Assembly (NCBI GenBank): GCA_010692425.1
Contig: JAAHHJ010000015.1
Coordinates: 1-64,000, forward strand
Source: Symploca sp. SIO3C6
GTDB lineage: Bacteria; Cyanobacteriota; Cyanobacteriia; Cyanobacteriales; Coleofasciculaceae
Direction of reading: 5' to 3'
DNA: 64,000 nt
Positions within the stretch are counted from its first letter, which is position 1. The number at the start of each line of letters is the position of its first letter. Below the pieces are notes generated by a model that was not told the origin of the DNA, searched no databases, and worked only from the letters and a program-made list of their open reading frames with translations. Position numbers and translations under genes: made by a program. This document shows, one piece after another, positions 17,184 to 26,734 of this stretch.

Positions 17184-17559
17184 GCTGAGGTTAAGGAATT
17201 CTGCTCAAGTCGATCAGCTAATTATCTTTGCTGGACACTAGCGATAAAAGAGTAACCTCCATATAAAATAAAGAGCATTTCTACTATTAATCTTACTAAT
17301 CCTGGGTCAAATACAGGAGAAATATTTGTTTTCCCAAAAATCTCTTGTTCCTGTTGAAAAGGAGAGCGAAGCATTTCAGTGAAATTGCAGCGATAGAGAC
17401 CAAAAAGTGCTTTGCTTGAAGTCGGTTGGGGTTTAAATCCCCATCCAACTTGTCTCCCTCTCTATTTTTAATTTAGATATAGCGCTACGCGCTAGGGAAC
17501 AGCAGTCTATCAAAGGATTTGCTGAATTTAGAAATGTCCTAACCTAAATCAGTAGTGCT
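17184..17559. other. Intergenic with dispersed palindromic repeat copy 2
   Basis: About 375 bases without a gene. At 17425-17452 the sequence TTGGGGTTTAAATCCCCATC forms an inverted repeat and matches the elements at 7692 and 29272. Nothing else recognised. Confidence 0.5.
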
Positions 17560-18069
17560 ATGTCAAGAAAATCAAGAGGCAAAACTACTGTGGAATTTTC
17601 GGTGCCGGAACATTTATCGATAATTGGATGGCGGGAATGGCTTACCTTGCCAGAGTTAGGGATTACCAGGATTAAAGCAAAAATTGACACCGGAGCACGC
17701 TCATCGGCTTTGCATGCCTTTGATGTTGAAACTTTCGAGCGTCAGGGTAAAATGATGGTTCGCTTTAAAGTTCATCCGTACCAGCGAGATGCTCAGCGCG
17801 CAATGACAGCAGAAGCTGAACTTATCGAGAGGCGACATATTCGCAGCTCCAGTGGACATTTACAGTTACGACCTGTAATCAAGACGACTGTAGCACTTGG
17901 TTCTAAGCAATGGTCGATTGAACTCACCTTAACTAATCGAGATGTCATGGGTTTTAGGATGCTACTGGGGCGTCAAGCCGTGCGCCAACATTTTTTGGTG
18001 GCTCCAGGTAGGTCATTCATATATAGTTCCACCAAAAGCTGCAAAATTAGGAATAAGCTCAGGAAATAA
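17560..18069 (+). CDS. RimK-associated retropepsin-like zinc protease family protein (DUF785/RimB type)
   Basis: 169 residues. Signature [15 protein letters not shown] at the start and [14 protein letters not shown] with the aspartic-protease-like D43. Also [15 protein letters not shown] and [10 protein letters not shown]. The family (PF05618) is nearly always encoded with RimK-type ATP-grasp ligases and is thought to trim or process the amino-acid tails these add. The next gene, rimK, starts 2 bases after the stop with AGGAAA at the junction, so the two are an operon. Confidence 0.9.
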   Translation: MSRKSRGKTTVEFSVPEHLSIIGWREWLTLPELGITRIKAKIDTGARSSALHAFDVETFERQGKMMVRFKVHPYQRDAQRAMTAEAELIERRHIRSSSGHLQLRPVIKTTVALGSKQWSIELTLTNRDVMGFRMLLGRQAVRQHFLVAPGRSFIYSSTKSCKIRNKLRK

Positions 18070-18071
18070 AC

Positions 18072-18977
18072 ATGAAAATTGCCATCTTATCCCAGGATAG
18101 TTCCCTCTATTCCACTAGACGCCTCAAAGAAGCTGGTGAGCAACTAGGTCATGAAATGCGAGTAGTTGATTATTTGCGCTGTTATATGAACATCACTGCT
18201 CACAAACCAACTGTGGTTTACCAAGGCAAACCCTTGGAAGACTGTGATGCAATTATTCCGCGCATAGGTGCTTCTCAGACTTTCTATGGTACGGCAGTTG
18301 TGCGCCAGTTTGAAGTAATGGGTGTCTTTAGTGCCAACGAATCTCAGGCAATTTCCCGCTCTCGCGATAAGCTTCGCTGTCTTCAGATTTTATCTCGCGA
18401 AGGAATTGGTTTACCAGTGACTGGCTTTGCCCACTCAACAAAAGATATTGACGGCTTAATTGAAATTGTTGGCGGCGCTCCTTTAGTAATTAAATTACTC
18501 GAAGGTACTCAAGGAATTGGGGTAGTGTTGGCAGAAACTCATCAAGCTGCTAAGTCAGTGATTGAAGCCTTTCGCGGTTTAAATGCTAATATTCTGGTGC
18601 AAGAGTTCATCAAAGAAGCAGGGGGTATGGATCTTCGCTGTTTCGTGATTGGCGAGAAGGTGGTGGCGTCAATGAAACGGCAAGGTGCTCCGGGGGAATT
18701 CCGCTCCAATTTGCACCGAGGCGGAACAGCTGAAAAAATTAAGTTAACACCGGAGGAGCGTAGCACGGCAATTAGGGCAGCAAAAGCCATGGGATTGAGA
18801 GTAGCGGGTGTAGACTTGCTGCGCTCCAATCATGGGCCTGTGGTGATGGAGGTGAATTCTTCACCAGGACTTGAAGGCATAGAGAAAGCAACTGAAACCA
18901 ATGTCGCTAGCAAGATTATTGAGTTTTTGGAAAAAAATGCAGCCAAGGGAAAAAATCGCGATCGCATTCAGTATTGA
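18072..18977 (+). CDS. rimK: RimK-family ATP-grasp amino-acid ligase
   Basis: 301 residues, typical of RimK, which adds glutamate residues to a protein C-terminus (ribosomal protein S6 in E. coli). ATP-grasp features: [36 protein letters not shown] and the metal site [18 protein letters not shown]-terminal domain: [17 protein letters not shown]. Set between a DUF785 protease and an AstE/AspA-type deacylase, it probably forms a modification/de-modification module. The target here is not known. Confidence 0.93.
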   Translation: MKIAILSQDSSLYSTRRLKEAGEQLGHEMRVVDYLRCYMNITAHKPTVVYQGKPLEDCDAIIPRIGASQTFYGTAVVRQFEVMGVFSANESQAISRSRDKLRCLQILSREGIGLPVTGFAHSTKDIDGLIEIVGGAPLVIKLLEGTQGIGVVLAETHQAAKSVIEAFRGLNANILVQEFIKEAGGMDLRCFVIGEKVVASMKRQGAPGEFRSNLHRGGTAEKIKLTPEERSTAIRAAKAMGLRVAGVDLLRSNHGPVVMEVNSSPGLEGIEKATETNVASKIIEFLEKNAAKGKNRDRIQY

Positions 18978-19016
18978 GCTTGAGAGTGTTTTTCTTGCCT
19001 TGCTTGAATCTAATAT

Positions 19017-19964
19017 ATGACCAACATTGAGATGGCAGGTATTACGGTTGCACCGAGGGAACGTAAGCGTCTGGAACTACCAGTTGCCCGTCTGCCAACA
19101 CAAACTATGCTCTCCTTACCAGTTACAGTGATTAACGGCATTGAAGAAGGTCCAAGACTGTGGCTAAGTGCCGCTATTCACGGTGATGAAATTAATGGTG
19201 TTGAGATTATTCGTCAAGTCTTGGAAAAAATTAATCCTGATTCGCTACATGGTACTCTAATTGCAGTGCCAATTGTTAATATCTTTGGCTTTATTGAACA
19301 GTCGCGCTATCTGCCTGACCGTAGAGACCTCAATCGGTCTTTTCCAGGTTCTCCACGTGGTTCTCTAGCCTCCCGTTTAGCCAACCTGTTTATGAGTGAA
19401 GTTGTCAGCCGTTGTACCCATGGCATCGACCTCCACACTGCTTCTGATCATCGCACCAACTTGCCACAAATTCGTGCCAACTTACTCGATGCCCAAACCC
19501 ATCGCTGTGCTCAAGCTTTCGGTGCGCCACTACTAATACATGCAACCACCAGAGATGGTTCTCTCCGGCAAGCGGCAACCAAGCAGGGTATCCCAGTATT
19601 GCTCTATGAGGCAGGTGAAGCCCTACGCTTTGATGCCGAAGCAATTCAGGTTGGTGTGGAAGGGGTGTTGCGAGTGATGGATGTATTGGGAATGGTGCAG
19701 CTAGGATTGCCTGCAAAGACAGTGACGCCTGTGGAAGTTACTCAAAGCAAGTGGGTGCGTGCCCCGCGCAGCGGAATTTTACACCTGAAGGTGATATTGG
19801 GTCAAACAGTTGATAAAAAACAGTTACTAGGAATAATTTACGATACCTTTGGCGAAACTAGTTGCCAAGTTTGCGCTCCTTGTAATGGCTTAGTGATTGG
19901 TTATACGCAAAACCCTTTAGTTAACCAGGGAGACGGGATTTTGCATCTAGCTGTGTTGAATTAG
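19017..19964 (+). CDS. Succinylglutamate desuccinylase/aspartoacylase-family zinc hydrolase
   Basis: 315 residues of the M14-like AstE/AspA family. Zinc ligands: H55 and E58 in AAIHGDEINGVE and H140 in GIDLHTAS; the substrate Arg lies in LNRSFPG. The C-terminal beta domain (SGILHLKVILGQTVDKKQLLG) is lipoyl-like. It is third in the operon after DUF785 and rimK, 39 bases downstream. In this setting it is more likely to act on an acylated or amidated amino acid linked to the RimK product than in arginine catabolism; that is inference. Confidence 0.88.
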   Translation: MTNIEMAGITVAPRERKRLELPVARLPTQTMLSLPVTVINGIEEGPRLWLSAAIHGDEINGVEIIRQVLEKINPDSLHGTLIAVPIVNIFGFIEQSRYLPDRRDLNRSFPGSPRGSLASRLANLFMSEVVSRCTHGIDLHTASDHRTNLPQIRANLLDAQTHRCAQAFGAPLLIHATTRDGSLRQAATKQGIPVLLYEAGEALRFDAEAIQVGVEGVLRVMDVLGMVQLGLPAKTVTPVEVTQSKWVRAPRSGILHLKVILGQTVDKKQLLGIIYDTFGETSCQVCAPCNGLVIGYTQNPLVNQGDGILHLAVLN

Positions 19965-20014
19965 TAAGGAGGTTCATAGTTCATTGCTCATTGTTCATTG
20001 CCATGAACTGTGAA

Positions 20015-22093
20015 TTATATGTAATTGAAGTAGTTGGCATTGAGATTTAAATCCTGCGGTTCTATGTTTTGCACGATAGCAATTAATTCATCTTTAGTTG
20101 TGTATATGCCTGTGCCGGAGATACCGTTTTTGGAAGTGGTACTTAAGTGATAGTTGGAAGCTTTACTCTTGAGTGCGATCACATCTTGCGAGTGTTGAAA
20201 ATCGCTAACAATAGCGTAGTCCTGATTGCCATTTGCTTTGTAGAAGATGTCTTTGTTGTCACCAAGCACAAATTTATCTTTGCCGCTTCCACCTCTAAAG
20301 AAGTCACGCCCCATAGAACCAATCAAGATATCATTGCCTACATCACCAACTACCTGGTCATTGCCTTGGCCACCTACAAGGGTGTCGTTGCCGGAGCCAC
20401 CTACAAGGGTGTCATTTCCAGTATTACCTTCAAGGTAATCATTACCAGCACCACCACCTAGATAATCGCTGTGATTGCCACCCCATAAGGTATCATGACC
20501 GCGATTGCCTGTGAGACGATCATTGCCAGCACCACCGTTAAGACGGTCATTACCTTTTCCACCCTTGAGAGTATCATTATGGTAGCCGCCGTTGAGAGTA
20601 TCCTTACCTGCACCACCGTCGAGGCGGTCATCACCGAAACCACCTTCGAGGAAGTCACTACCCTTTCCCCCCCACAAGCTATCATTGTCGCTACCACCGT
20701 CAAGGCTGTCATTGCCGTCACCACCTTTGAGGCGATCACGACCATTACGACCAGACAGTATATCATTTCCTGCACCTTGATTGAAGCTATCGTTTTTGTT
20801 ACTACCTTGAAGGATGTTGTTCTTGATACGCAAAGAACTCTCAGTTATATCCTCGAATACTTCAAAGTTAGATTGTTGATTATTGGCTGAATTTCCCGTC
20901 TTGTTATTGTCAAAAATCGAATCTTGGATAGTGATCGATCTGTTATTTGGAGTATAAATTGCTCCGGCTTCACTCCCTGCATAATTATCTTCAAATGTGG
21001 TGTTTTCGATGTTGGTTTCGGAACCCCATAAACCATCATAAATTGCTCCACCCAATCCTTGATTATTAGTATCTTTCGCTTTATTTCCAGAAAAAGTACT
21101 ATTCTTAATTTTGGTAGGCACTTCTCCTAGATACCATAAACCACCGCCCTCTTTGTGCGATTTATTCTTGGCAATAGTGGTATTGTTGATGTTAATAAAA
21201 CCTGACAGTCGCATGCCACCGCCTTGAGCGGTTCCGCTCTTGTTTTTAGTAACTTTATTATTGATAATAGTGCTATTGTCAATAGTCACAAAATCTTGAT
21301 CATAACCCCACACTGAAATACCGCCACCAAAGCCGCTAGTGCGGTTGCCCTCAAAGTGAGAATGGCGAATAGTAACCTCGCCTCCTTTGTTATCCCTTGG
21401 TAAGTTGCCCTGGTAATAGCGTTTTTGGCTAGGAACACTTGCACCATCACTGTGGACAGCACCACCGTATCTTCTGCTTTCATTATTAAAGAAGCTGGAG
21501 TTTTCTATAGTCAGTTCCGTAAATATAGTGCCAATGGCACCACCAGCATCTCCTTTGTTATTGATAAACTCACTATCGGCAACAGTAAGTTGGCTTTTGT
21601 TAAAGACACTAATTGCACCAGCAGCACTATCAACACCGCGCTGTGTTGCTTTATTGCCATCAAAGATAGAGTTAATAACGGTGACATTAGCACCTTCTTT
21701 TGCCCAAATAGCGCTCCCTTGTCCAGCAACGTTATTTTTGAATTTGCTATTGACTACCGTGATTTTAGCTTTGGAGTCTTGAGCCCAAATCGCTCCTCCT
21801 GCATAGCTGTGAAATGCATCAGTAAACTTCAGACTCCGCGTTGTAAACTCTCTGCCCTTCCCTGTTAATTTAAAAATTATACTTTCCTGATTACCACTTA
21901 AGGTTAAACCAGGAACATTAGCTCCATCAATAGTTAGGTCTTTGTCAATTATAAGGGAACGTTCAAGGATAATTGTTTGATTAGTTAGAGTGCGAGCAAA
22001 TTTGATCGTGTCTCCTGATTTGGCTTTGGCGATTGCCTCTCTCAGTGAGCCATCCCCGTTATTTTCAGTGCTTATAACAGTAATAATCGCCAT
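20015..22093 (-). CDS. Secreted beta-helix protein with C-terminal RTX repeats
   Basis: 692 residues. It begins with the CSLREA-like motif NGDGSLREAIAKAKSGDTIKF, followed by about 400 residues of parallel beta-helix repeats (NNTTIAKNKSHKEGGGLWY, ENTTFEDNYAGSEAGAIY). About 12 RTX nonapeptides (GGDGNDSLDGG) and the cyanobacterial C-terminal secretion-type domain (VSDFQHSQDVIALKSKAS) complete it. AAGGAGG a few bases before the ATG fixes the start. Probably a calcium-folded surface or secreted protein, perhaps polysaccharide-binding or lyase-like; no catalytic residues could be assigned. No signal peptide, consistent with type I secretion. Confidence 0.92.
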   Translation of the reverse strand: MAIITVISTENNGDGSLREAIAKAKSGDTIKFARTLTNQTIILERSLIIDKDLTIDGANVPGLTLSGNQESIIFKLTGKGREFTTRSLKFTDAFHSYAGGAIWAQDSKAKITVVNSKFKNNVAGQGSAIWAKEGANVTVINSIFDGNKATQRGVDSAAGAISVFNKSQLTVADSEFINNKGDAGGAIGTIFTELTIENSSFFNNESRRYGGAVHSDGASVPSQKRYYQGNLPRDNKGGEVTIRHSHFEGNRTSGFGGGISVWGYDQDFVTIDNSTIINNKVTKNKSGTAQGGGMRLSGFININNTTIAKNKSHKEGGGLWYLGEVPTKIKNSTFSGNKAKDTNNQGLGGAIYDGLWGSETNIENTTFEDNYAGSEAGAIYTPNNRSITIQDSIFDNNKTGNSANNQQSNFEVFEDITESSLRIKNNILQGSNKNDSFNQGAGNDILSGRNGRDRLKGGDGNDSLDGGSDNDSLWGGKGSDFLEGGFGDDRLDGGAGKDTLNGGYHNDTLKGGKGNDRLNGGAGNDRLTGNRGHDTLWGGNHSDYLGGGAGNDYLEGNTGNDTLVGGSGNDTLVGGQGNDQVVGDVGNDILIGSMGRDFFRGGSGKDKFVLGDNKDIFYKANGNQDYAIVSDFQHSQDVIALKSKASNYHLSTTSKNGISGTGIYTTKDELIAIVQNIEPQDLNLNANYFNYI

Positions 22094-22411
22094 GCTCCCT
22101 CCTTTTGAGTAACTTCAGTTGGTAGACAACCCTGAGTTACTGGTAGAGGATTACTAGTTGAGTTTTGTAAGAGATAAATTTATCTTATTATGCACATTTT
22201 GTTGGGGTAAATGTCCTGAAGCTTGATTGAGTCACACCAATAAATTACCGCTACGGAAATTGTCTTTTAATATCTTTTGAGCAACCTCTATAAATTAGTT
22301 TTCCAGCGCTGTCTGGATTATTCATGAGCCGTTGGTAAGACTCTTTTGAAGTTGTATTGAGAGGAACATCTTTCTTAAGATTTAGACTAAAAGTAGAGGT
22401 CTGTATTAAAC
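22094..22411. other. Intergenic between the RTX/beta-helix gene and the xylanase gene
   Basis: Nothing certain. A minus-strand 68-codon frame (22251-22457) overlaps the xylanase 3' end and has no recognisable content. Confidence 0.4.
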
Positions 22412-23590
22412 TTAACGCTTGGGAGCGTTGTCCAAAGCACGCGCTATAGCGTTCCATGCTAACTTGCGCTTCATTTGAGCATCAAGAGGTAAGGGTCGAA
22501 CAGGTGTACCATCTTTTCTATCTCCGCCAAACTGGGGTTTGGCTCTCCATGAGTAAGGATCACTCAATCCCCAGGTAATTACTGAGATTACGGCAGGCTC
22601 GTCGAGTACTGCTGAGAGATAATCTTCATAAGCTCCAGCAACAATGCGATCACGGACATTTGTATCTTTTGGTAGATGTTGATCTTTTACATCAAGTTCA
22701 GTAACCATGATCTTAAGACCAAGATCGGCAACATCACCGACAAAAGCCCTAATTTTCCTGGGGTTCAAGGGAGCTTGATCCTTGGCCCATAAGTGAGCTT
22801 GCATGCCTAAAGCATGGACGGGAGTCCCCCTAGACTTTAAACGCTCTAGCAGCTTAAGGATAGCAATTCTCGTGGCTTCACCATCCTCAGTGTCAGTGTT
22901 CATGCGAACATCATTGTACACTAGTATTGTCTGGGGGTCTGCTTCTGCTGCCGCACGAAAGGCAAGGTCAATGTAATCTGAACCTAAAAATTTAAGCCAT
23001 GGTGAGCGTCGCAAACTATCAGAGCGTTGGTGTTTTGGGTAAACTGCCTCGTTAACTACGTCCCAGGAGTGCATTTGACCAGCATAATGTCGTGCAACTT
23101 TCTGAATATGCTCAACTAATATATGCTCAGCATTTTGCTTGTTAACCGTCTCCTGGAACCATTTTGGTAAACCTTGATTCCACACTAAGGTATGCCCACG
23201 GAAAAGCATGCCGTGAGTGTGAGCGAAATTAGCCAGCCAATCGCCTTTGGTAAAATCAAATCTATCTGGACTAGGGCGGAGTGTTGACCATTTAAGGTCA
23301 TTTCCTGGTACAAGAATGGCACATTCTTGAGTATAGTGGTCTGCAAGATCTGAGTTGGATGATAGATCGCGGTATCTACCACTTGCCCCATAAATTAATC
23401 CCTTAGCAGCAGCACGTTCTTTTAAAGAAGTTTCCCCAGTTACTGTAAAATCTCTTTCTGATTTGCCAACTACTTGAACTTGCTGATCCTGCTTAATCGA
23501 TTTGCCCTTTGCGCAAGCACTCATACCTGCTACAGTTGCTAAACCTAACCATAGGGCATGTCTTCTTGTTAAGAGTCTGTGGTTGTACAT
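22412..23590 (-). CDS. GH10 endo-1,4-beta-xylanase, Tat-type lipoprotein
   Basis: 392 residues of glycoside hydrolase family 10. Acid/base E181 in WDVVNEAVYP; nucleophile E298 in MVTELDVKD. Other marks: RGHTLVWNQGLPKWF, ILVYNDVRMN and ITWGLSDPYSWR. The N-terminus TRRHALWLGLATVAGMSACA combines a twin-arginine-like signal with a lipobox-like GMSAC, suggesting an exported, lipid-anchored enzyme. Substrate could be beta-1,4-xylan or a related beta-1,4 glycan. It lies at the edge of the polysaccharide locus on the same strand; a link to editing or turnover of that polymer is inference. Confidence 0.93.
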   Translation of the reverse strand: MYNHRLLTRRHALWLGLATVAGMSACAKGKSIKQDQQVQVVGKSERDFTVTGETSLKERAAAKGLIYGASGRYRDLSSNSDLADHYTQECAILVPGNDLKWSTLRPSPDRFDFTKGDWLANFAHTHGMLFRGHTLVWNQGLPKWFQETVNKQNAEHILVEHIQKVARHYAGQMHSWDVVNEAVYPKHQRSDSLRRSPWLKFLGSDYIDLAFRAAAEADPQTILVYNDVRMNTDTEDGEATRIAILKLLERLKSRGTPVHALGMQAHLWAKDQAPLNPRKIRAFVGDVADLGLKIMVTELDVKDQHLPKDTNVRDRIVAGAYEDYLSAVLDEPAVISVITWGLSDPYSWRAKPQFGGDRKDGTPVRPLPLDAQMKRKLAWNAIARALDNAPKR

Positions 23591-23703
23591 TCGGAAGGTT
23601 CTCTAGCACTTTGTCAAGTTTAATTGGAGGTATAAAAGTAATAAGTGTAAACGGTTAAAGATTATAGGAAATAAAAAGATGATGCTACAAATAGTGTATA
23701 TTT

Positions 23704-23770
23704 AAGTAATAAGTAATGAGTAATAAGTAATGAGTAATAAGTAATAAGTAATAAGTAATGAGTAGTAAGT
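23704..23770. repeat. Heptanucleotide tandem repeat (AGTAATA/G)n
   Basis: About nine 7-bp units between the xylanase and the WecG-type gene. No spacers, so not CRISPR. STRR-like cyanobacterial heptamer array. Confidence 0.75.
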
Positions 23771-23857
23771 GAAAAACTGGATATTTATTACTGGTTACTT
23801 GATAAATACAGTCATTTGTAGCAAGCATTTAGGTAATCGATATTAAAGGGTCAAAGT

Positions 23858-24631
23858 TCAACCTTTGCTGATGCGCTGACGCGAATACTCAGTCAAAACA
23901 TGGCAAAAGAACAGCAAGTTTCCCAGCAGGTAGCGTTCCCACAGGCGTCGGGGTTCAGTAGTTAACCGGGTTAACCATTCAAGTCCTCGATCAGTCATCC
24001 AACGAGGACCACGATAGACAGTATCAGTATAAAAGTCAAGGCATGCACCTAGAGGTAGAAATACTCGTGCTTCTATTCGCTCCATGTTATCTAAGATCCA
24101 ACGCTCTTGTAATGGCATACCAAAACCTACATACAATACTCCTGGTTTAAATTGATTGATTTTGTTGATAACTGCATTGTTTTCAGCACCTGATTTTTCA
24201 AAATAACCGTGGTTTCCTTGTACCTTTAAATTAGGTGCTATCGCATTTAACTTGGCTATGGTTTTTTCTACTACACCTGGTCTACCTGCTAGTAAAAATA
24301 AGGAGACGTTTTGCTGTTGACAAGCTAAGGCTAAGTTTTCTATGTAGTCTGGACAAGTCATACGATGGCAGGATTCGACAGAGTAACCCTGAAGTTTGGC
24401 TCCTAATAAAACGCCAAAGCCATCACAGAATACGAGGTCAGAATTATTCAAAAAATCTCGATACCAAGGTAGTTTACAAGCAAAGTTCATTGCCCTAACA
24501 TTTACATTGCCTACAATTGTTTTTTTTTCAAATTTTGCAGCTTGGACTACATATTCTATTAATTCATTAACTGTTAATTTGTGGAATCTAGTTTTAAGTA
24601 GAAATATTTCGTCAAAAATTTTCGTATTCAT
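23858..24631 (-). CDS. WecG/TagA/CpsF-family glycosyltransferase
   Basis: 257 residues from the ATG at 24631; a GTG at 24643 would add four. The family (GT26) transfers ManNAc(A), Glc or similar from UDP-sugars to lipid-linked acceptors in teichoic-acid, ECA and exopolysaccharide synthesis. Motifs: GNVNVRAMNFACKLPWYRDF, LVFCDGFGVLLGAKL, GYFEKSGAENNAVINKIN, VLYVGFGMPLQERWI and the RGPRWMTDRGLEWLTRL region. It is the last gene of the minus-strand polysaccharide run and probably adds an early sugar after the priming enzyme. Confidence 0.92.
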   Translation of the reverse strand: MNTKIFDEIFLLKTRFHKLTVNELIEYVVQAAKFEKKTIVGNVNVRAMNFACKLPWYRDFLNNSDLVFCDGFGVLLGAKLQGYSVESCHRMTCPDYIENLALACQQQNVSLFLLAGRPGVVEKTIAKLNAIAPNLKVQGNHGYFEKSGAENNAVINKINQFKPGVLYVGFGMPLQERWILDNMERIEARVFLPLGACLDFYTDTVYRGPRWMTDRGLEWLTRLTTEPRRLWERYLLGNLLFFCHVLTEYSRQRISKG

Positions 24632-24823
24632 CGTCTTAAACACCTATTTTAAATGCAATTTTTATTGGTATTTACTTGTTAGTTTAGTTAATTGTTAATA
24701 CAAGAAATGCCAGTTTTTGTATGTGAATTTTTCTTAAGTTATGTACTTAGAAATTATTTGTTTAAAATGGTAGGCGCGCTCTAGATATTCTACTCTTAGC
24801 CGATCAATAGTTAAAACTATTTG

Positions 24824-25669
24824 CTACCAAGATCCATAACTGTCTGACGGTAATTTACCACCAAGTTTTTGTCTCAGAAAAATCTTAATTTTTTTGGTTT
24901 TATGTGGCTTAATAAAGTACTTAGCAGGGAAAACAAACAACTCCTTACAAATCCAACCTAAGTAGAATTTTTGCCGCTTAGCTTGTAAGTTATTGGGGAG
25001 CTGCTGCTCAATGCTAGAGCCAACTATCCAGCTTTCTCGAATCTGTTTGAATTTGTTAATAGGCTTACCACTCATACCATTGAGCGAGTAGGAAACCAAG
25101 GGAGTTTTAATGTATTTAAACTTAACTCCAGAAGTGTAAGCTCGCAGAATAAAGTCGTAGTCAGCAGCTATAAAGTAGCCTAAATTAAATAAACCTATTC
25201 TTTCATAGACTGACTTTTTCACAAAGCAACTGGGATGGTTAATGGTAAATTTAAATAGTAAATTATCTAATCTTCCAGGGATAAAAGTGTTTAAGTATTT
25301 TCCATCAAAATAGTTATCTATAGGAGAATAAACAATGGAAGTTTCTTGACTTGCTCTAAAAAAATCTTCTACAATTTTTATTGCCCCCTCATTGTACCAA
25401 TCGTCAGAATTTATTATGCCAATGATATCTCCTGTAGCACGAATTAATCCTTTATTCATGGCGTCATAAACACCTTGATCTTTTTCAGAAATGAAGATAT
25501 CTATTTGATCTAAGTACCGATTAATAATTTCTAAGCTACCATCTGTTGAACCACCGTCAATAAGAATGTACTCTAGTTCAGATGTGACTTCTTGATTGAC
25601 TACACTGAGTATTGTTTTTTCCAGAGTATTGACTGCGTTATATACTGGCGTGATAATTGATATTTTCAT
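24824..25669 (-). CDS. Family 2 glycosyltransferase
   Basis: 281 residues with the GT-A fold. N-terminal SIITPVYNAVNTLEKTILSV, then LIDGGSTDGS, KDQGVYDAMNKGL and the metal site INSDDW. No transmembrane helix, so a cytoplasmic enzyme extending the lipid-linked repeat unit. Donor and linkage cannot be told. Neighbours: WecG-type transferase downstream, FkbM methyltransferase upstream. Confidence 0.93.
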   Translation of the reverse strand: MKISIITPVYNAVNTLEKTILSVVNQEVTSELEYILIDGGSTDGSLEIINRYLDQIDIFISEKDQGVYDAMNKGLIRATGDIIGIINSDDWYNEGAIKIVEDFFRASQETSIVYSPIDNYFDGKYLNTFIPGRLDNLLFKFTINHPSCFVKKSVYERIGLFNLGYFIAADYDFILRAYTSGVKFKYIKTPLVSYSLNGMSGKPINKFKQIRESWIVGSSIEQQLPNNLQAKRQKFYLGWICKELFVFPAKYFIKPHKTKKIKIFLRQKLGGKLPSDSYGSW

Positions 25670-25744
25670 TAATCGGTACTCAGTTTGATTTTGTTTTGTC
25701 AGCTTAGTAGATAAAAGCTAAACAAAACATTATTTTTGGCAATA

Positions 25745-26545
25745 CTAGATGGGACTAAATATAAAATTGTTAGCATAGTTTTTGTCAATATTTTTGACAA
25801 ATAATTTATGGTAAACACCAACTAAAAATGGCTTTTGATATTTCTCGTATGAGAACTCAGATAAAGGAATTAATTGACCTTTATACAAAAATTTTCCTTC
25901 ATATCCAAGTTCAGTGATTTCTTCAAACAAAGCTGCCATCGGTTTACTACCTAAGTGCCTCTGTTCTATTTCTACAAGTAGAATAGGCTTTTCTCTAAGA
26001 ATAGTGTTTCGCCCTCCCTTGATAACTTTACTCTCATGTCCTTCAACATCAATCTTAATGAATGAAATATTTTCAAAGTTATAATCATCGAGCCGACAAA
26101 CAGGTACTGTTATGGATTTCTGAGCGCAATCTAATTTTCTAAAACTAGCTAGACCACTAATAGGTTTTCCCTTGATGATAGGAACATGTAAAGTTAATAA
26201 ACCTTGAGATTCAGATAGAGCAACATTATGCACGTTTATTTTATTACTGCTGTGTTGGCTATATGCCAGTAAAGTTTCTGCACAGCGGGGTTGTGGTTCA
26301 AAGGCTTCCACTACTTCACATAATTGGGAAAGGGCATAGGTATAAACTCCTAAGTTTGCTCCAATATCAATCGCACGCTGACCTTTACCTACTAACTCTT
26401 TTAAAAGTTGAATCTCACTTTCGAGTTTTCCTCTCAGCTGCCAATAATGAAACCGCAGTGGAACAATTAATTGCTCTGGGCATAAATTGAGCAAAAACTC
26501 TTTAGTTTTCATCAGTCGAACCCTAGGACTTTTATAGTGATCCAT
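25745..26545 (-). CDS. FkbM-family SAM-dependent methyltransferase
   Basis: 266 residues. SAM-binding motif AIDIGANLGVYTYALSQL, acidic end of the second strand VVEAFEPQPRCAETL, and the FkbM mark FIKIDVEGHESKVIKGG. Such enzymes O-methylate sugars or other hydroxyls. In this locus a sugar of the exported glycan is the likely substrate. The gene stands between two glycosyltransferase genes on the same strand. Confidence 0.9.
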   Translation of the reverse strand: MDHYKSPRVRLMKTKEFLLNLCPEQLIVPLRFHYWQLRGKLESEIQLLKELVGKGQRAIDIGANLGVYTYALSQLCEVVEAFEPQPRCAETLLAYSQHSSNKINVHNVALSESQGLLTLHVPIIKGKPISGLASFRKLDCAQKSITVPVCRLDDYNFENISFIKIDVEGHESKVIKGGRNTILREKPILLVEIEQRHLGSKPMAALFEEITELGYEGKFLYKGQLIPLSEFSYEKYQKPFLVGVYHKLFVKNIDKNYANNFIFSPI

Positions 26546-26734
26546 TAAAGTATTCAGACAGAATTTTAATGATCAGGAAGATTTTGTTTATTAAATAAAT
26601 TTATAGCATTTCTTACAATTGTGATGTACACCTTAAATTTAAAACCCATCACTGTTGACTAATAAGGAAAATTAACTTGTACATCATGAGTATGAGAACC
26701 GCTATATAAGATTTATATTAAGTTCAGTGATCAA

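Noticed and set aside
20147-20890. Several plus-strand reading frames
   Set aside because: They are antisense to the RTX repeats of the 20015-22093 gene, which has a strong ribosome-binding site and clear domains.
22251-22457. Minus-strand 68-codon frame
   Set aside because: Overlaps the end of the xylanase gene in another frame and has no recognisable content or good ribosome-binding site.
23704-23770. Possible CRISPR array
   Set aside because: Units of 7 bp without spacers; a simple heptamer array.
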